NCBI RefSeq assembly: GCF_001411555.2
Contig: NC_049911.1
Location: 2,604,001-2,668,000 of the forward strand
DNA: 64,000 nucleotides
Direction of reading: 5' to 3'
Origin: Juglans regia
Lineage: Eukaryota > Streptophyta > Magnoliopsida > Fagales > Juglandaceae
Below, one piece after another: positions 28,316 through 41,243 of this stretch (positions are counted from its first letter, which is position 1; each line of letters begins with the position of its first letter). Position numbers and translations under genes: made by a program. The notes under the pieces were generated by a model that saw nothing but the letters and a program-made list of their open reading frames with translations, searched no databases and was not told the DNA's origin.

Positions 28316-29371
28316 CCTCTTCATGCCTATTCTCACCAAGGGGAGGCCGTCATTTGCGATTTTTGAGCAATCCAACTTGTGGATTGTGTTAACATGGCCA
28401 AAAGTCATGACGGGAAGGAGTTTGCTACATATTGTTCTTTTGAATTTTGGTTAATTGAGAAATTCACTTCCTTAGATTGATAACTTTTTGTTAGGGGAAG
28501 TGAAAATAATAATGGATAGGATGCTATGAACGGTCCGAGTGAACAAAAACACTTGTGAGAAACTATGCCATTGCCTGGTCTCCACTTGTTGGTAGGATGA
28601 GCTTAATAGGAGTCAAATCTAGAAAATCTAACGTTGTTGAGCCTTGAGGAGGGTGTTAGAGTTCTGCTATATATAATTATTTTTGCATACTCATTTTGTA
28701 CTTTACTGATATAACGGCTAGTGAGTGCAATGGGACGGTGAGTGTAGAGTTCTAAACACCGAAAGGTAGAAATTCAGCCATTTTCGAGCATTCGAATAAA
28801 AATCAAGAAAATTAAAAAAAAAATCCACTATCTTTCTAGAACAATTACCTTGATAGATCGGACCAAACCGGACCATTAGTTGTAAAATAGATCAAACATA
28901 TAAAAAATCCAATAACTTTTAATGTGTATTTTAACTATTTTCGGTCCATCAATAAAAGCTCACAATATTTATACTTTTGAATATCAATTATTTATCTTTA
29001 TTTAAACATTTGTACTTGAAAATAACTTAAAATTTTTTGAAAAAATTATCAAAACTATCCATATCCATCCATGAGAATTAGCAATCATGGTAACAAAGTT
29101 AAAAAAAAATAGAGAAAATGAAATTAAACAAACACAATATCACCCAAACTCCAAATACATATGATCAATAGTGATAGGTTAGATGAAAAATATATAATTT
29201 ATATAACTACTATATAAAATAATATATATTAAAGATATTTTAAAAAACTATATATATACTTTGGTCGGTCGGGTCCAAAAACACTATACCCATGGATCGG
29301 ACCGAAAGCCAAAATTCTAAGGTAATATGATCCGGACCGGTGGAATTTTCCAATCTAAACCGAATAACTTA

Positions 29372-29562
29372 AATTGTGTTTGGATGTTAAAGTGAGTTGA
29401 GTTGAGTTGAATTAAGATAATAAAATATTATTAGAATATTATTTTTTAATATTATTATTATTTTGAGATTTGAAAAAATTAAATTGTTTATTATATTTTG
29501 TGTTGGGATTTGAAAAAATTGTAATGATGAGTTGAGATGAGTTGAGGAACCAAACAACACCT
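29372..29562. repeat. MITE family B, best preserved copy
   Basis: Starts TGTGTTTGGATGTTAAAGTG, followed by AGTTGAGTTGAGTTGAATTA, a centre with TTATTATATTTTGTG, then GATGAGTTGAGATGAGTTGA, ending GGAACCAAACAACACC. The ends GTTTGG and CCAAAC are inverted. I know this motif as very common in Fagales genomes, from memory. Confidence 0.65.
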
Positions 29563-30245
29563 AATATAGAGCTTCTCTCTAGCCAGTGGTCGCCGATGGT
29601 GGGAAACTTGGTGGGTTGATGCGTTGGGAGCTTTCGGTTGCGAGAACGTTTTCTTTTAAAACATTATATTCAAGTTAAAATTTCTTAGATTTTTTTATTA
29701 AATAATTACTGTCCCTTTTTTGGTAAATTAAACCCATGAATTAAAAAGTAAAATAATAAGGATTGTGACACTTTTCATTTAAACATTATTACCTAATTAT
29801 TATAATTTTTTTAAATCTTAAAATAAAATATAAAAAATAATTTAATTTTTTTAAATCTTAAAATAAAAAATAATATTAAAAAATAATAATATAACAATAT
29901 TTTAAAATTATGATATTTTTATTTAACTTTTTTTTATTTTTTAAAATTATATATATTTAATATATTTTATTGTTATTCACAAATCGTTTCATTTTAACTT
30001 GGGTGCTGTAGTTTCAGAGCAATTAGGCGACAACCTTCAGCCGAACCTCATTATTTGCAAAACCCAAAAGCTATAATCCACAGTATCACAGCCCAAATAT
30101 TTGGGTAATTAGAAAAGTCTAATCTTCTGATCCAGCAATTGTACGAAATTTATTTATGTAAAGACTGAAGGCCTTTGTGAAATACCTTGTTATGGTTTAT
30201 GAGAATTTAAGCACAAAAATTGAAACCTAAATGTTTCTTTTTCTT

Positions 30246-32650
30246 TCATATGGTAATATTTTCCTGCACACAAGTACTGCTAGAGGGAAGAAGGTGTTCG
30301 TGCTGGGACTCATGATCCTCCGAATCCTCAGGCATTTTCTTGGATGATGACTTGGGGTTCCTCATGTATATTGCATATAAAACCAGTTGGGCTGTTCCCA
30401 GAATAAATCCAGCCCCATTTGATACCTGCAACAACTCCCTCCATGATCAACTTGTTTCAACCACACTTTTTTCATCACAGTTTTACATTTTTTTTTTATC
30501 ACAAAATGAATAACAAAAATATACTGCATGCAAACATGTTCCTGTCTCTTCAGATACACAGTTCACAAATCTAAGGATGTCACGCATATATACAGTAGTT
30601 ATCCTGAATGGAGCAGCAATCATATGCAATTTGATCTAAGCCAGTGTCACCTCTACATTGTGTAGAAAAATTTTTAGACCCGTCTTTAGCTCTTGAGTCG
30701 ATCCGACTCCATCGCTAATTAGGATTTATTATATAAATATATATATATATATTGTATAATTTTCGTACTGCTACCATATTGTCACACTGTATATTAAACT
30801 ATCACATAAAATAAAATATTTTGTAACTCCGTGAATTATGCACGTTGTCGAACTAAGTAAATCATCATGTGTATCGTGTATGACTGATTTCATTTTTATT
30901 CAACTTTTTCTCCTATCATTCTTAACACATTGTGTCGAATTTTAAAAGTCAAAATGCATACTCTTTTAAAGCATCTATTCAATGTATAATGGCTTAAGAT
31001 ATGCTAACTTAGTTAAGTAGATCTGTAATATTATATTTAATAAATTTTGCTATAGATGCTTGCGTAGCATGCGGGTTTACTAGCTAGGATCTATTAGAAG
31101 AATCCGCTCTAGTGATGGAGCTAGCTAGCAATATATAATTAGGAGATGCATGGCGGTGGCATGGATTAAGCCTAAAGACTATGAGTCGATTCATTATCAA
31201 ATTCATGCTTAATTGGTTTGAAATAATTTTCTAATTAATTATGTATAGATCTATAATAAATCCTAATCAAAAGATTTTACAACCCAATATATATATATAT
31301 ATATTTATATAGTATAATTTGATTTAAAAGATATTATATAATACGTATTTAAATCATGATCAACATCATGGTTTGAATAATTGAGCATGAGCTAGCGAGG
31401 AGAACTTACTCCGAGAAAGACATCCTTCACAAGGACGGCATAGAAGGTCCAAATCCCTCCATTCAAGAAAACGAAAAAGGAGAGAAGGAAAGGCATGTAC
31501 TCCACGCTTTTCGTTGACACCACCCTTTTCTACACATTTCAATGCATGTAAAAAAATAAATAAATAATTACTGGAAATTAAAGCATTTATATATTTTGGT
31601 TATGGAGGGCTAATCCTTCCATCATTTTAGGGTTGCCCACATGATATATAATTAAATGAAAATAAATCCAACTCCACGAAATCCCTTTGACAAATTAATT
31701 AAGCAGAAAAAGACAATTAAATTAGAAGAAGATCAAGAAGACTAGAAGCTGCTAGCTAGCTAGATCACCATTAATGGCTTCTACGTACGCAGTACTTGAT
31801 AGATATTGCTCGCTCGAGCTAAGCCCTTACCATGGCTGCCAGAGGTGAAGCGTACATAACTATATTCAAGCCTGCTGCCAAGAATCCTATGACATCGATC
31901 TTTGTATCTCCGTGCAACAAAAAACCAGTAATCAACATCACTCCTGCGAGGAATCCCACATTCAAAACCGCAACTAATGTTGCAGTCTTCGCCTGATTAA
32001 AAGAACATTAATAATTATAGCTAAGGAGGTTGATGATGATGATATTTCTGATCATGATGATAACAGACGTTAGGACGATGATGATTATGGTGGCCGGGAG
32101 CAACGACTTACCCTAATCCTTGGAGGTGCAAATACAAGGAACAAGGAAATGAAAACAATCTCCACAACAACACCAAAACTGTTGACAGTAGCCACAAGCA
32201 GGCTTCCAGGCTTTGTAACTCCATAGTAAGTCCATAATGATGAATTCAGTAATGTGCAAATGTAAGGAAAGCTCTCAAACTCCTCTGTTGTTCGATGCTT
32301 AACAATTCGACAAAATGTTCCTCTGCAAAAAATGACAATATTATTAAGTAATAATTGATCTCTGATCATCATTTGATGTGGAAATTAAAAAAGATGGATG
32401 TAATTTGGAGGAGCTTATATATAATAACTTACAAGGGAGAAAGAAAGAGTAGCACTGAGATGATGTTGCCTGTGAAAACCAAGTGATCAAAGAGATTATT
32501 GTTAGCTAGTTGCCTGCATGTTTGCAACCTGAATCGAGAATTACCTTGAATTAAACATGCCGGCCAGTACCGCTAAAAACACATGCATGTATGTGGAGAA
32601 TGAAAGTGTTTATTACCTATAACTCCAACAAAGAAACTTAGAGTAGCCAT
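30246..32650 (-). CDS. SWEET17: Clade IV SWEET sugar transporter (SWEET16/17 type), copy 1
   Basis: Six minus-strand exons: 32617-32650, 32433-32469, 32112-32322, 31831-31992, 31410-31529 and 30246-30425, giving 247 aa. It has two MtN3/saliva triple-helix bundles (seven membrane segments). Conserved prolines are seen in FLSPLGTF, FPYICTLL, YASPLAAM and YMPFLL. Substrate-site residues by homology are Asn in ATVNSFG, Trp in GGIWTFYA and Asn in SNGAG. Exon 3 has the signature FCRIVKHRTTEEFES. Clade IV members are tonoplast facilitators for fructose and glucose. The usual PNG of helix 7 is SNG here. The soluble C-tail is acidic and Ser-rich. It lies tandem with a second SWEET about 4.8 kb away on the same strand. 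Intron 5 (30426-31409) carries possible Helitron debris. Confidence 0.93.
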
Positions 32651-32923
32651 GTTTACAGAAAAAGAAACGAAAAGAAAAGAAGAATTCTGAAAGAAAAAAT
32701 GGGAAGTAATGGGAAGTACTGGCTGGCTAGCTAGAGGGACGTTTGCGTATGGTTTGAACAAAGAAGCTGCTTTTCTAAATTTGGGATTTCAATTTGAAGT
32801 ACCTTCCTGATCAATGGTTTGAGTCATTCAACATCAAGCTGGTTATCGTTGTTTTTGTACGTACTAATTTAAGACACCTCTTACTTAATAATTATTACGC
32901 TCGCTAGCCCTTGTTAACTAATC

Positions 32924-32965
<42 letters not shown>

Positions 32966-33626
32966 TGTGAGGGAGGTCGTTCCTAGTGTCAGATTGAACC
33001 ACACGGGCCTAGCCCACGAGGCAACAATGGATTTTTGAGATAGCCTAGTAGTAGAGAATTGGTATGAAATGATAGGACGAGCCGGGCCCGAGGGGCGAGG
33101 TCAACCCAGAAATAAGTGATAATGTATCACACACGAAATGTGAACCGTTCAGTCAGAAGGCTCGACATCTCTACTGGCCAACAAGCCATATATGCAGGGA
33201 CATGAATGGTCACTGCCCCAAGTTACCGACGATTGGGCTGGCATGAGGAGTGGGCGCACCAGATCAAGACCACCCGCATTTAATAAAGGACAAGGTGAAC
33301 ACACCACGACTTGGGGACAAATCCGTCGGAGTGCCATGATCAGGCATTGCAAGCCTATTGCATGGCAGGAAGCTAGTAGACAACACGACTTGAGTACAGT
33401 GTGACAGAGCCATGATCGATCCCGCAAGGGCCACCACCACTAGGTATATATATCCTTCAGGGATTTGGGGCTCTCAGATTTTTTTCCTTCTAAATTTTCT
33501 AAAAAAGGGTATTGACTTAAGCGTTGAAGGTGTTTCTTATCATCAGCCCTCACTTCTTGCGTTCTTGTAGGTCCCGAATGGAAGGAAACTATGGAGTTGC
33601 TCGAGTTGCGAAACACGACATTACCA
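32966..33626 (+). mobile_element. Probable solo LTR of a retrotransposon
   Basis: A block of distinctly higher GC starting TGTGAGGGAGGTCG. It contains GGGCCTAGCCCACGAGG, GCCGGGCCCGAGGGGCGAGG, a TATA-like GGTATATATA at 33441 and then TGACTTAAGCGTTGAAGG..TTGTAGGTCCCGA, the layout of a plant LTR with promoter and R/U5. It ends near CATTACCA. TATAT flanks both sides, but that sequence is low complexity. No internal coding region follows, so a solo LTR is likely. Confidence 0.5.
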
Positions 33627-35489
33627 TATATGATTATGATCAGCATATTATCATATTTAATTTATGAATTGCTAGTTGCGAAGATGGGCAAGAGGGTGAT
33701 GCTAGCTTGCTTGCCGGCTGTTCATCTTATCAATCTGAAATAAAAATGCCCATAGCTACCCAAACATTACCTTATAATATATATTATATAAGACATTAAA
33801 ACTCAGTAAGAAAGATTTGGAGACCTTCCAAACACACACACACATTATATATATATATATATTTATTTAAAAGAAAAACAAACTATTATATATGGTTCAA
33901 CTACAAAGTTTGGGCTTTGGATTGCCAATGGTTGGGTCTGTACTTCAAACTTTGACACCTATTATAAGAAATATAATTATTAATTTTTTAAGTTTTGACA
34001 TTCACAATTTCATGAATTGCTATTAAGACAACTGTAAATATATACTACTCAGCATGAGCAGATGCAGGTGCATGCAGCCCGAGCACGTCTACAAATAACA
34101 GAATGGCTGAGTGGTCCCGTGTGGTCCCCAAAATCTGTTTCTGTAAATTCAAATGAAATTCCTTTAAATGTAATTTACATTTCATTGAAGCTCCTGTGTA
34201 TAAATATGGCCCACGGGTCAATGTAAATAGGCAAGGAAGATATACAAAACTTTCATAGAATTCAGAATCCCACTGAGGAATTTTCTCAAGCAACTGTTGT
34301 CCTTTGATCCTTTCTTCTTTAATTGCTAATTCTGAATATTTCAAGCATAAAAAAGTTATTTATTTAAGTGATATATATATAATTCAATTTTTAATTAAAA
34401 TTCGTGGATCATCTGGGAATTAATTTATAATTAATTAAGCAATTCTAGGCGCTATATATATATATATATGTGACTTCTGCTAGCTTGAAATTAAGCAATC
34501 TTTTTTGTTGAATGGCGCACTGATCATAAATTAGAATCATCATCATGCATGCGTAGTACTCGATCATATAAGCTAGATCGACCACACGTTTAGCTAACCA
34601 GTTTTTTTATTTTAAATTTTCTTTCTAATTAGTACGTAGTAGTAGTTAATTCAGGATAATAATATATTCAATATTATTGCAATGATATATTTCATATTTG
34701 TAACTTTATTTATTTTTATAACATGCATGCCCAACACATTTTATAAACATAACTAGTATTAATATAGTAAGCAGAGATGATCAATAATACACGTCAGACT
34801 TATAAATATAGCATAACTAATTTATTATATATATATATGACAAGAACCATATATACTATTAAAGTATTAATTAAACATGTGAATGAAATACAAAATGGTT
34901 GAAATATCACATCAAGACTAGCGTATAATATTAATAATTGTTCAGTATTTGAAGAAAAAATATTGAATAATGATCACGCGCGTATGTACGTGCTTCACTT
35001 GCTTAATTATTTTGCTAATGATCTAATTATATATTAATTCCTATATTTTACATTAATATAAAACAAACCAAAGTCTATTTAGCTTGATATGGTGCCCCAT
35101 GCATATCTTTTGAGCAGAAAAATAAATTGATGACAGCCACTTTCATATAAAAAAAATATTTGATGTCACTTGAGATATATGATAGATACTACGAGAATGA
35201 TTATCGAAAATTAGTCGAAAAAAAAAAAAAAAACATGGATATTAATTGAAGATTATCCGGCAAACTAACCCTCATTTTTAGGAGTCCTGACTCCTGTGCT
35301 CAGATTGCAATGGCCTATAATTATTAAAAATAAAAGAGAGAGAAGAGTAAACATGGAGTGTGTAACGATTGTAGCATTATCACTCGAGTTACTGCACGAC
35401 ATGTGGTAGCCCAGAACATTTATGCTTTGATGGGCCTGCAGGCCTATAATTATTGAACAAGCCTGCACAACCCAAAGATTTTAGGGCCC

Positions 35490-35775
35490 ATTTTGATAGA
35501 GGTAAGACCTCATTTCTTTTCATTTTAATTAATAATTTTATTATGTGAAATATTCTAGTCATAAAATAATTATATAAAAATAATCTCATAAATTGACATG
35601 TCTTGATGTGATTTATCAGATTATACAGTTACTTTTATTGTATTACAAATCTGACGGTTCACATGAAACCACATCAATTTGTGAAATTATTTTTGTGTAA
35701 TCTCTTTGTGAATGTAACACTCATTTTTTATTATTATTTACAAATTATCCTAACTCATATCACTATTCAAACGAA
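35490..35775. repeat. MITE family B related segment
   Basis: Begins near TTTTGATAGAGG and ends AACTCATATCACTATTCAAACG. The interior is atypical and the copy is degenerate. Confidence 0.4.
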
Positions 35776-35944
35776 TCTTTAATCTTTTTATTTTTTCTCT
35801 TCCACGCCAAATGTTGAACTTATTATTATTATTATTAATTTTTCTTTTTATGGGAAAATGAATACAACAAACATGCCAAAGAATTGTAGCTGAAGATCAG
35901 CGAAGTTAGGTGATTTTGGGACTGCTCTTCCAAAAATGTTGTTG

Positions 35945-36090
35945 CATGTGACCTTCAGTCGTGAAATGCGTAAATATCGTGTAGTTATTTTAAAAAAAAG
36001 TGGAGTACACTATTAAAAAATTAATTTATTTTTATATAAATCTTATATACATTTATTTTTTTTAAAATGACAACACGGCACAGCATTTTC
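35945..36090. repeat. MITE family A copy, truncated
   Basis: CTTCAGTCGTGAAATGCGTA on the left, CACTATTAAAAAATTAATTT in the body and ATGACAACACGGCACAGCAT on the right. The right terminal repeat is missing. Confidence 0.6.
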
Positions 36091-36869
36091 CAATTTCCCA
36101 AAGGTCGAGTTTTTTTGCTTCATATGCTGATCTTAGAACATCATTTTTTTTTGTCATTATTACTTTAATTATTGCTATCATCATCGAGCTTATCTTCAAG
36201 TTGCTTTTTTATGATGTACTTATCTTTATTGTCTCTGATCCTTTCGAGCTCATCTTTATTCAAGAAAAATATTATTAAGGTTTATATTTTTCTTAAAGTT
36301 GTTTTTCGAATTTTAAAAGTTAAAGTAAAGAGGGAGTACTGATGGCTAATCGAAATTTATAATATTTAATATTGAGTATTTAATATTATTAAAAAAATTT
36401 ATTAAGCTAATTATAAATATTTTAATTATCATTTTATGTGTATATATATCTCACTTTATACCCTAAATTTTAGATAAAAGTTTTAGATAATCTTATTTTG
36501 TGTCTTCAAAAAGTGGATAATTGGTTCTTATATTCATTTAAGCCATGTGTTTAATAGTATTTATATGGAGTTAAAAGGTAAAGGAAGGAAAAATACTGGG
36601 AATAATGATTTATATAAACTTTAGTACTATAAGAAGATTACTTATTTATAGTCGGTTAATTTCAGTAAAATAATTAATTATAATTAAAATAAATATATTT
36701 TGATCACAAATAATCTTTTCATCGTAAATAAATAACCACAAATATATATTTTTTTTATATCAGCTCCTTCCAATATAATTCCTTAATTTTCTGCTGACTC
36801 TCCAAAACTGAGATTTTCTGCAGGCAGCATGAGTTTTTGTTTTTGTTTTTTAACTAAACAAAACATTTC

Positions 36870-36905
<36 letters not shown>

Positions 36906-37480
36906 AATATAATTAATGTTGATAACTTGGTATTCGTATTGAGTGGCACACAAATCGAAGGTTGTCTCTATGATGATCTGTCTACCAGTCGTAGGCTGCT
37001 CGTAGGTCAACAACAACCACTGAAAGTAAATAATTTCCCATGTCTTCTAAACTAAAATAAATATAATTAATTGATAGCAAAGAGTACGTACGTAGCCTCT
37101 CTTCTCCATAACTTACCATTATCAGCCTCTAATTATGATCTATATATATAAGAGAAATGTTAGAATGACGTGTGAGTTTGTCTCTTCCTTTTAACTGCTC
37201 ATGCTCTTATTTAATTTATCGAATTTTAACTACTAAAGGACGTACAAATCTCACAAAATTACATGATGATGATGAGGAGTACTCCTAATTAGCAACCTCT
37301 AAATAAACTCAAATCTCTACTGAAATTGCTAGCTCCTCCGGCTGGCCTTCGATCGATCTGATTCTTGGCAGCTAGCAGTAACAAAATCCTTCTCTCGGCC
37401 AAGTTTTCTTCATCAGCTAGTCCTCATGATCGTCATGCACCAGTGGGATTTATCAACTTGGGTAACTTAATTCTATCAGG

Positions 37481-38819
37481 TCACGTTTCGGCCTCTGCAT
37501 TAACGGATTGGGAGCCGGCCGCCGGGATGATGAGCGGCTCACGTTGCCTAGTGTCATTATCCTGATCTAAATCCTCGTTAATGTTCAAGACTTGCTGCTT
37601 GGATGGCTTAGGTTTCCAATAAATTGCATAGAGAATCAGCTGAGCTGTTCCAAGAAGAAATCCAGTCCCATTTGGCGTCTACAAGATTAAACCATCCCTT
37701 TCAATTATGAGAACCGATCTAGCAAGTACTTGCGTGGCATAATTATTTATTAGCTGATCATTTTGTGTTTCCTGCAAGGATTACTTACTCCTACAAACCA
37801 GTCTTTCGTGAGAAAAGCATAGAAAGTCCAAACTCCTCCGTTCAAGAAAAGGATGAATGAGAGAAGAAAAGGCATGTACTCCACACTCTTCGTTGTCACC
37901 ACTGTTTTCTACAAAAAGTTTTTAACAGCTTTGACATAAGATTACATGCAGATAAGTATGAATTATAATCGGCTTTTGTTTTTCATTGACAGATCTATAT
38001 AATGAACCTGATCATCATGATCTTACCATAGCCGAGAGAGGTGAAGCATATGCAATCATGCTGAAGCCTACACACAGTAAACCTGCAACATCAATCCGCA
38101 CATCCCCATGTAGCAAGAATTGTGTCAACAAAACTGCTGCTGCTGGAAACCCCACATCCAGAATTGCAACAAGTATGGCGGTTCTAGCCTGAATTAAAAT
38201 ACATATACAGCAACACTCATGATCATCATGTGATGATATATATAATTCAATGGAAACTAATTAAACTCATTTTGCAGAAAGCTGAGATCGAGAAACAAAA
38301 ATCATATATATATATATATATATACCTTCATTCCAGGAGGGGCGTAAAGCAGAAATATGAAAAGAAAAATGATCTCTACAACAGCACCGAACATATTAAC
38401 TGTGGCAACGAGCAAGCTATCAGGCTTAATAAGTCCATAGTAAACCCAAAAATATGCATTCAACAACTTGCAAATGTATGGAAGGCTCTCAAACTCCTCG
38501 GTTGATCTACGCTTCACAATTCTCCAAAATGTTGGTCTACGTACAATTAATTTGTAAGTGCCATTAGAAAGAAAAAGAAAAAAACAAAATATTAACAAGA
38601 AAATAAATAAAAACTAGATCTAGATGATCAGCATACTTACGTGGGTGAGAGGTAGACAAGCCCCGACATAATATTGCCTGAAACATATACAAGCAGGAAA
38701 ATCAATCGAAACAAACTGAAAAATAACCAAAGTAATTTAATTATAAAGGCTGTATAAATTAAGAAAAGAGATGGGACGTTGTTACCAAGCACTCCAGTAA
38801 AGTAAACTGAGCTTATCAT
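37481..38819 (-). CDS. SWEET17: Clade IV SWEET sugar transporter (SWEET16/17 type), copy 2
   Basis: Six minus-strand exons: 38786-38819, 38641-38677, 38326-38536, 38027-38188, 37789-37908 and 37481-37678, giving 253 aa. Exons 1-5 have exactly the lengths and phases of copy 1 (34, 37, 211, 162 and 120 bp), so the pair is a tandem duplication. Motifs: FWRIVKRRSTEEFESLPYIC, ATVNMFGAVVEI, YASPLSAM, TKSVEYMPFLLSF, GGVWTFYA and PNGTG, with the canonical Pro that copy 1 lacks. The N-terminus is MISSVYFTGVLGNIMSGL. The tail (KPKPSKQQVLNINEDLD onward) differs from copy 1. Introns are much shorter than in copy 1. A role in vacuolar hexose transport is inferred from the clade. Confidence 0.92.
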
Positions 38820-39684
38820 GCTGAGAAATATTAGTTTCAGTACTCCAACAAAGAAAAGCAAAGATCGGATCTGATCTTCATGTAGAGTGGATCGAGACTT
38901 ACAGACTAGTACTTAATTCAAGTATATATGTTTGGATCTGTAACAGAAGTACTGCCACTACGCTTTAAGTCTAAGCCGTCAAAAACCAAGGTTTTCGCTA
39001 GTTTGTCCTTATTCTCACTATGTTTTAGTTTTGAGTAATGCTATAAAGGGTGTAATGCGTAGTTGTCATCTAATCATTTAAAAAAAAAAAAAAATTATTA
39101 TTAAAATATAATTTTTTTTATATAAATTTTATATTTATTATTTTTTTAAATAATTACATATCATTTACGTATTCACGACTGTATTTATCATTTTATTTTA
39201 CTTTTTTATCTTTATTTTTTTTTTCTTTTAAAACAAGCAAATGATTTTACAGAACAGCGGGGAACCATTCAATCATGTATGAAATGAAACAAGCCCCCCA
39301 CCTGATCTCCTCCAGAAATTAAAAAATTAAACCGAAAAGGAAAGATGGTATAGCATCAAAACCTGTGGATCACATTCGACGTCGACGACGTTAGTTTTGG
39401 TCCTTGACTTTGCATCATTGAGTTTGTGTTTTCATGATTAGAAGCATTCTCATACTTCTATATTCTAAATTGATATTAATATACCGATCGAACTATATAT
39501 CATTTGGAATTTTCATGATTTGGATGATTATATCATGTGTTAAAAAACGTCTAATTCTATAAAGCAGAATTGTGTGTATTAATTCCAGCATTAATCATGC
39601 ATAATGATTGTAATACTGAGTTAATTCGATGGTGGCCGTGACATTTACAATGATGTGTGACAGTACTGATATATATAGTAATTA
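38820..39684. other. Upstream region of SWEET copy 2
   Basis: No gene seen. Contains a MITE family A copy (39033-39196) and AT-rich unique DNA before the MITE that carries the CACTA element. Confidence 0.6.
39033..39196. repeat. MITE family A copy
   Basis: GAGTAATGCTATAAAGGGTG on the left, ATTATTAAAATATAATTTTT in the body, and CATTTACGTATTCACGACTG on the right. Confidence 0.55.
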
Positions 39685-40194
39685 GAGAAATGATATTTAC
39701 AGTCACTTCAAGAAATCAGACATTTTCCAGCGATTTTTAGATTGTTGCAAAAAAAATCGCCGCAAATAGTCATTTTTTGCAACGATTATTAATTCGCCGC
39801 TGAATTCCAACTTAACTCATAAGACATTTTGAAGTGGAATTCATGGTTCATTTATTGCGGCGACTTTTTTCGTTGCAAATTTTTTTTACTGTAGCTGCGA
39901 ATTAAACATCGCCGTAAAATTTGTAATTCTTGTACCAATTTTACGAGGATATTTGCGGCGAAGTTTAGTCGCCGCAAATTAGAATTTTGCATCCGTTTTT
40001 CTTAATCGCCGCATGAGCTTTGTATCTTAGCGGTGAAAGTGAATTTTATGCGGCGATAATAACTCGCCACAATACTCTTCTAAAATTTAAGTCGCCCGCC
40101 TTTTGCCATTGTTCATTTCCCTCCATCCGCTCCTCCCTCTCTCCCCAATCCGTATTCGTCTCTCGCACGGTGCGCAAAAAATCTACAGGTATTT

Positions 40195-40234
<40 letters not shown>

Positions 40235-40510
40235 ATAGTAGACCCTCTCTCTCTCTCTCTTCTCTGCAAATTTTTCGTGGGTTTGCTGCTGTGCATTTGT
40301 GTTCATTGTTGGAGTTCTGAGTTGTCAATCGGTGGTAAGGCCCTTCTCCTTCACTGCTTCTCACGAATATACCCACATTCACTTCAAGTTAATTTCCACT
40401 CCCATGAAATTTCTGTGAAATGAATTTTAAACCGTGCGTGTCCGTGGGTTTTAGGGATTTTTCCTACATTTTGTACAGGGTATCCTTTATCTTGATATTT
40501 CCCATGTTAA

Positions 40511-40635
40511 ATGGCTAGGTACATACGGAAGGGAAAACCAGAATTTGGTTTTGTTCTGTTTGAGTCCGAGTCTCTGAAATGGCTCGAGTTTGATGATGTT
40601 AATGGAAATGTGCTAACCTACTCTGCACAAGACAG
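40511..40635 (+). pseudogene. Captured gene fragment 1 inside the CACTA element
   Basis: An open frame reading MARYIRKGKPEFGFVLFESE then SLKWLEFDDVNGNVLTYSAQ, ending at an exon-like AG|GTACTT donor. From memory this resembles the N-terminal region of a conserved plant protein of unknown function with WD-like repeats. I cannot name it firmly. It is a single 5' exon with the remainder of the gene missing. A CT-rich segment upstream could be the original 5' UTR. Confidence 0.5.
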
Positions 40636-41147
40636 GTACTTTGTCGTTGTTTATACAGTTTATTTACGGTGCCAAATGCACAATTATTTTGTGGATTCTA
40701 ACAAGCCCTTAAAATGAATATTGTCAGAATATACAAGCTAAGAATTTGGGTTTTGAGAACTTTTGGTTGAAATTGATTTGAACTTAATAATTCTTTTTGT
40801 TATTTGTTTTGCTTGTTGTTTTTATGTTATGTCTACCCATAAATTATGCTTATTTTCAATTTTTAGTTTGAAATGTTTAAGTTTTTCATTTGTATTTATT
40901 TGTTTGCTTTTTTGGGTTGATGAGTTTGTGCTTTTTTATTTTTATTTTTTGTAAGTTTGTCATTTATATTTATTTGTTTGTTGTTTCATGTTTCAAGTTT
41001 GATGTGAGAAACAGAGTAAATTTGTGAGTCTGTGTTGAACTTGATGTGATGATTGGGAGCACCAAATGTTATGTTGTCATGTGTTGGTATAGCTAAACTC
41101 GATAGGATTTTTGTGAGCCTTGCTTTAGCTCTTATATCGTTTCTTAG

Positions 41148-41243
41148 GTGGCTAGAATGCTAGTAGGTGGAATGAAGGTGGTTGGCATCTATATATGGGT
41201 CACCAACGATGTTTTTAAAAATTCAACCATAATGCTTTCTCAG
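41148..41243 (+). pseudogene. Captured gene fragment 2: ODR4-like exon
   Basis: A 96-bp, phase 0 exon preceded by TTTCTTAG and followed by GTAATT. It encodes VARMLVGGMKVVGIYIWVTN then DVFKNSTIMLSQ. This matches my recollection of the ARMLxGGxxVxGIYVW region of plant ODR4-like proteins (ER-membrane proteins involved in receptor trafficking or UFMylation in animals). Only this exon is present, so it is a captured fragment and not a gene. Confidence 0.6.

Larger units (their letters stand above)
27842..30245. other. Intergenic region rich in MITE family B
   Basis: Holds family B copies at about 28100-28315, 29372-29562 and 29765-30003. The remainder is AT-rich unique DNA with no supported gene. 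Confidence 0.6.
32651..37480. other. Spacer between the tandem SWEET genes
   Basis: No gene was recognised. Contents are a probable solo LTR (32966-33626), a possible LTR-like stretch at about 34050-34345 with TATAAATA at 34199, MITE family B (35490-35775) and a truncated MITE family A (35945-36090). TA microsatellites occur at 32933-32960 and 36873-36900. The rest is AT-rich. Confidence 0.6.
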
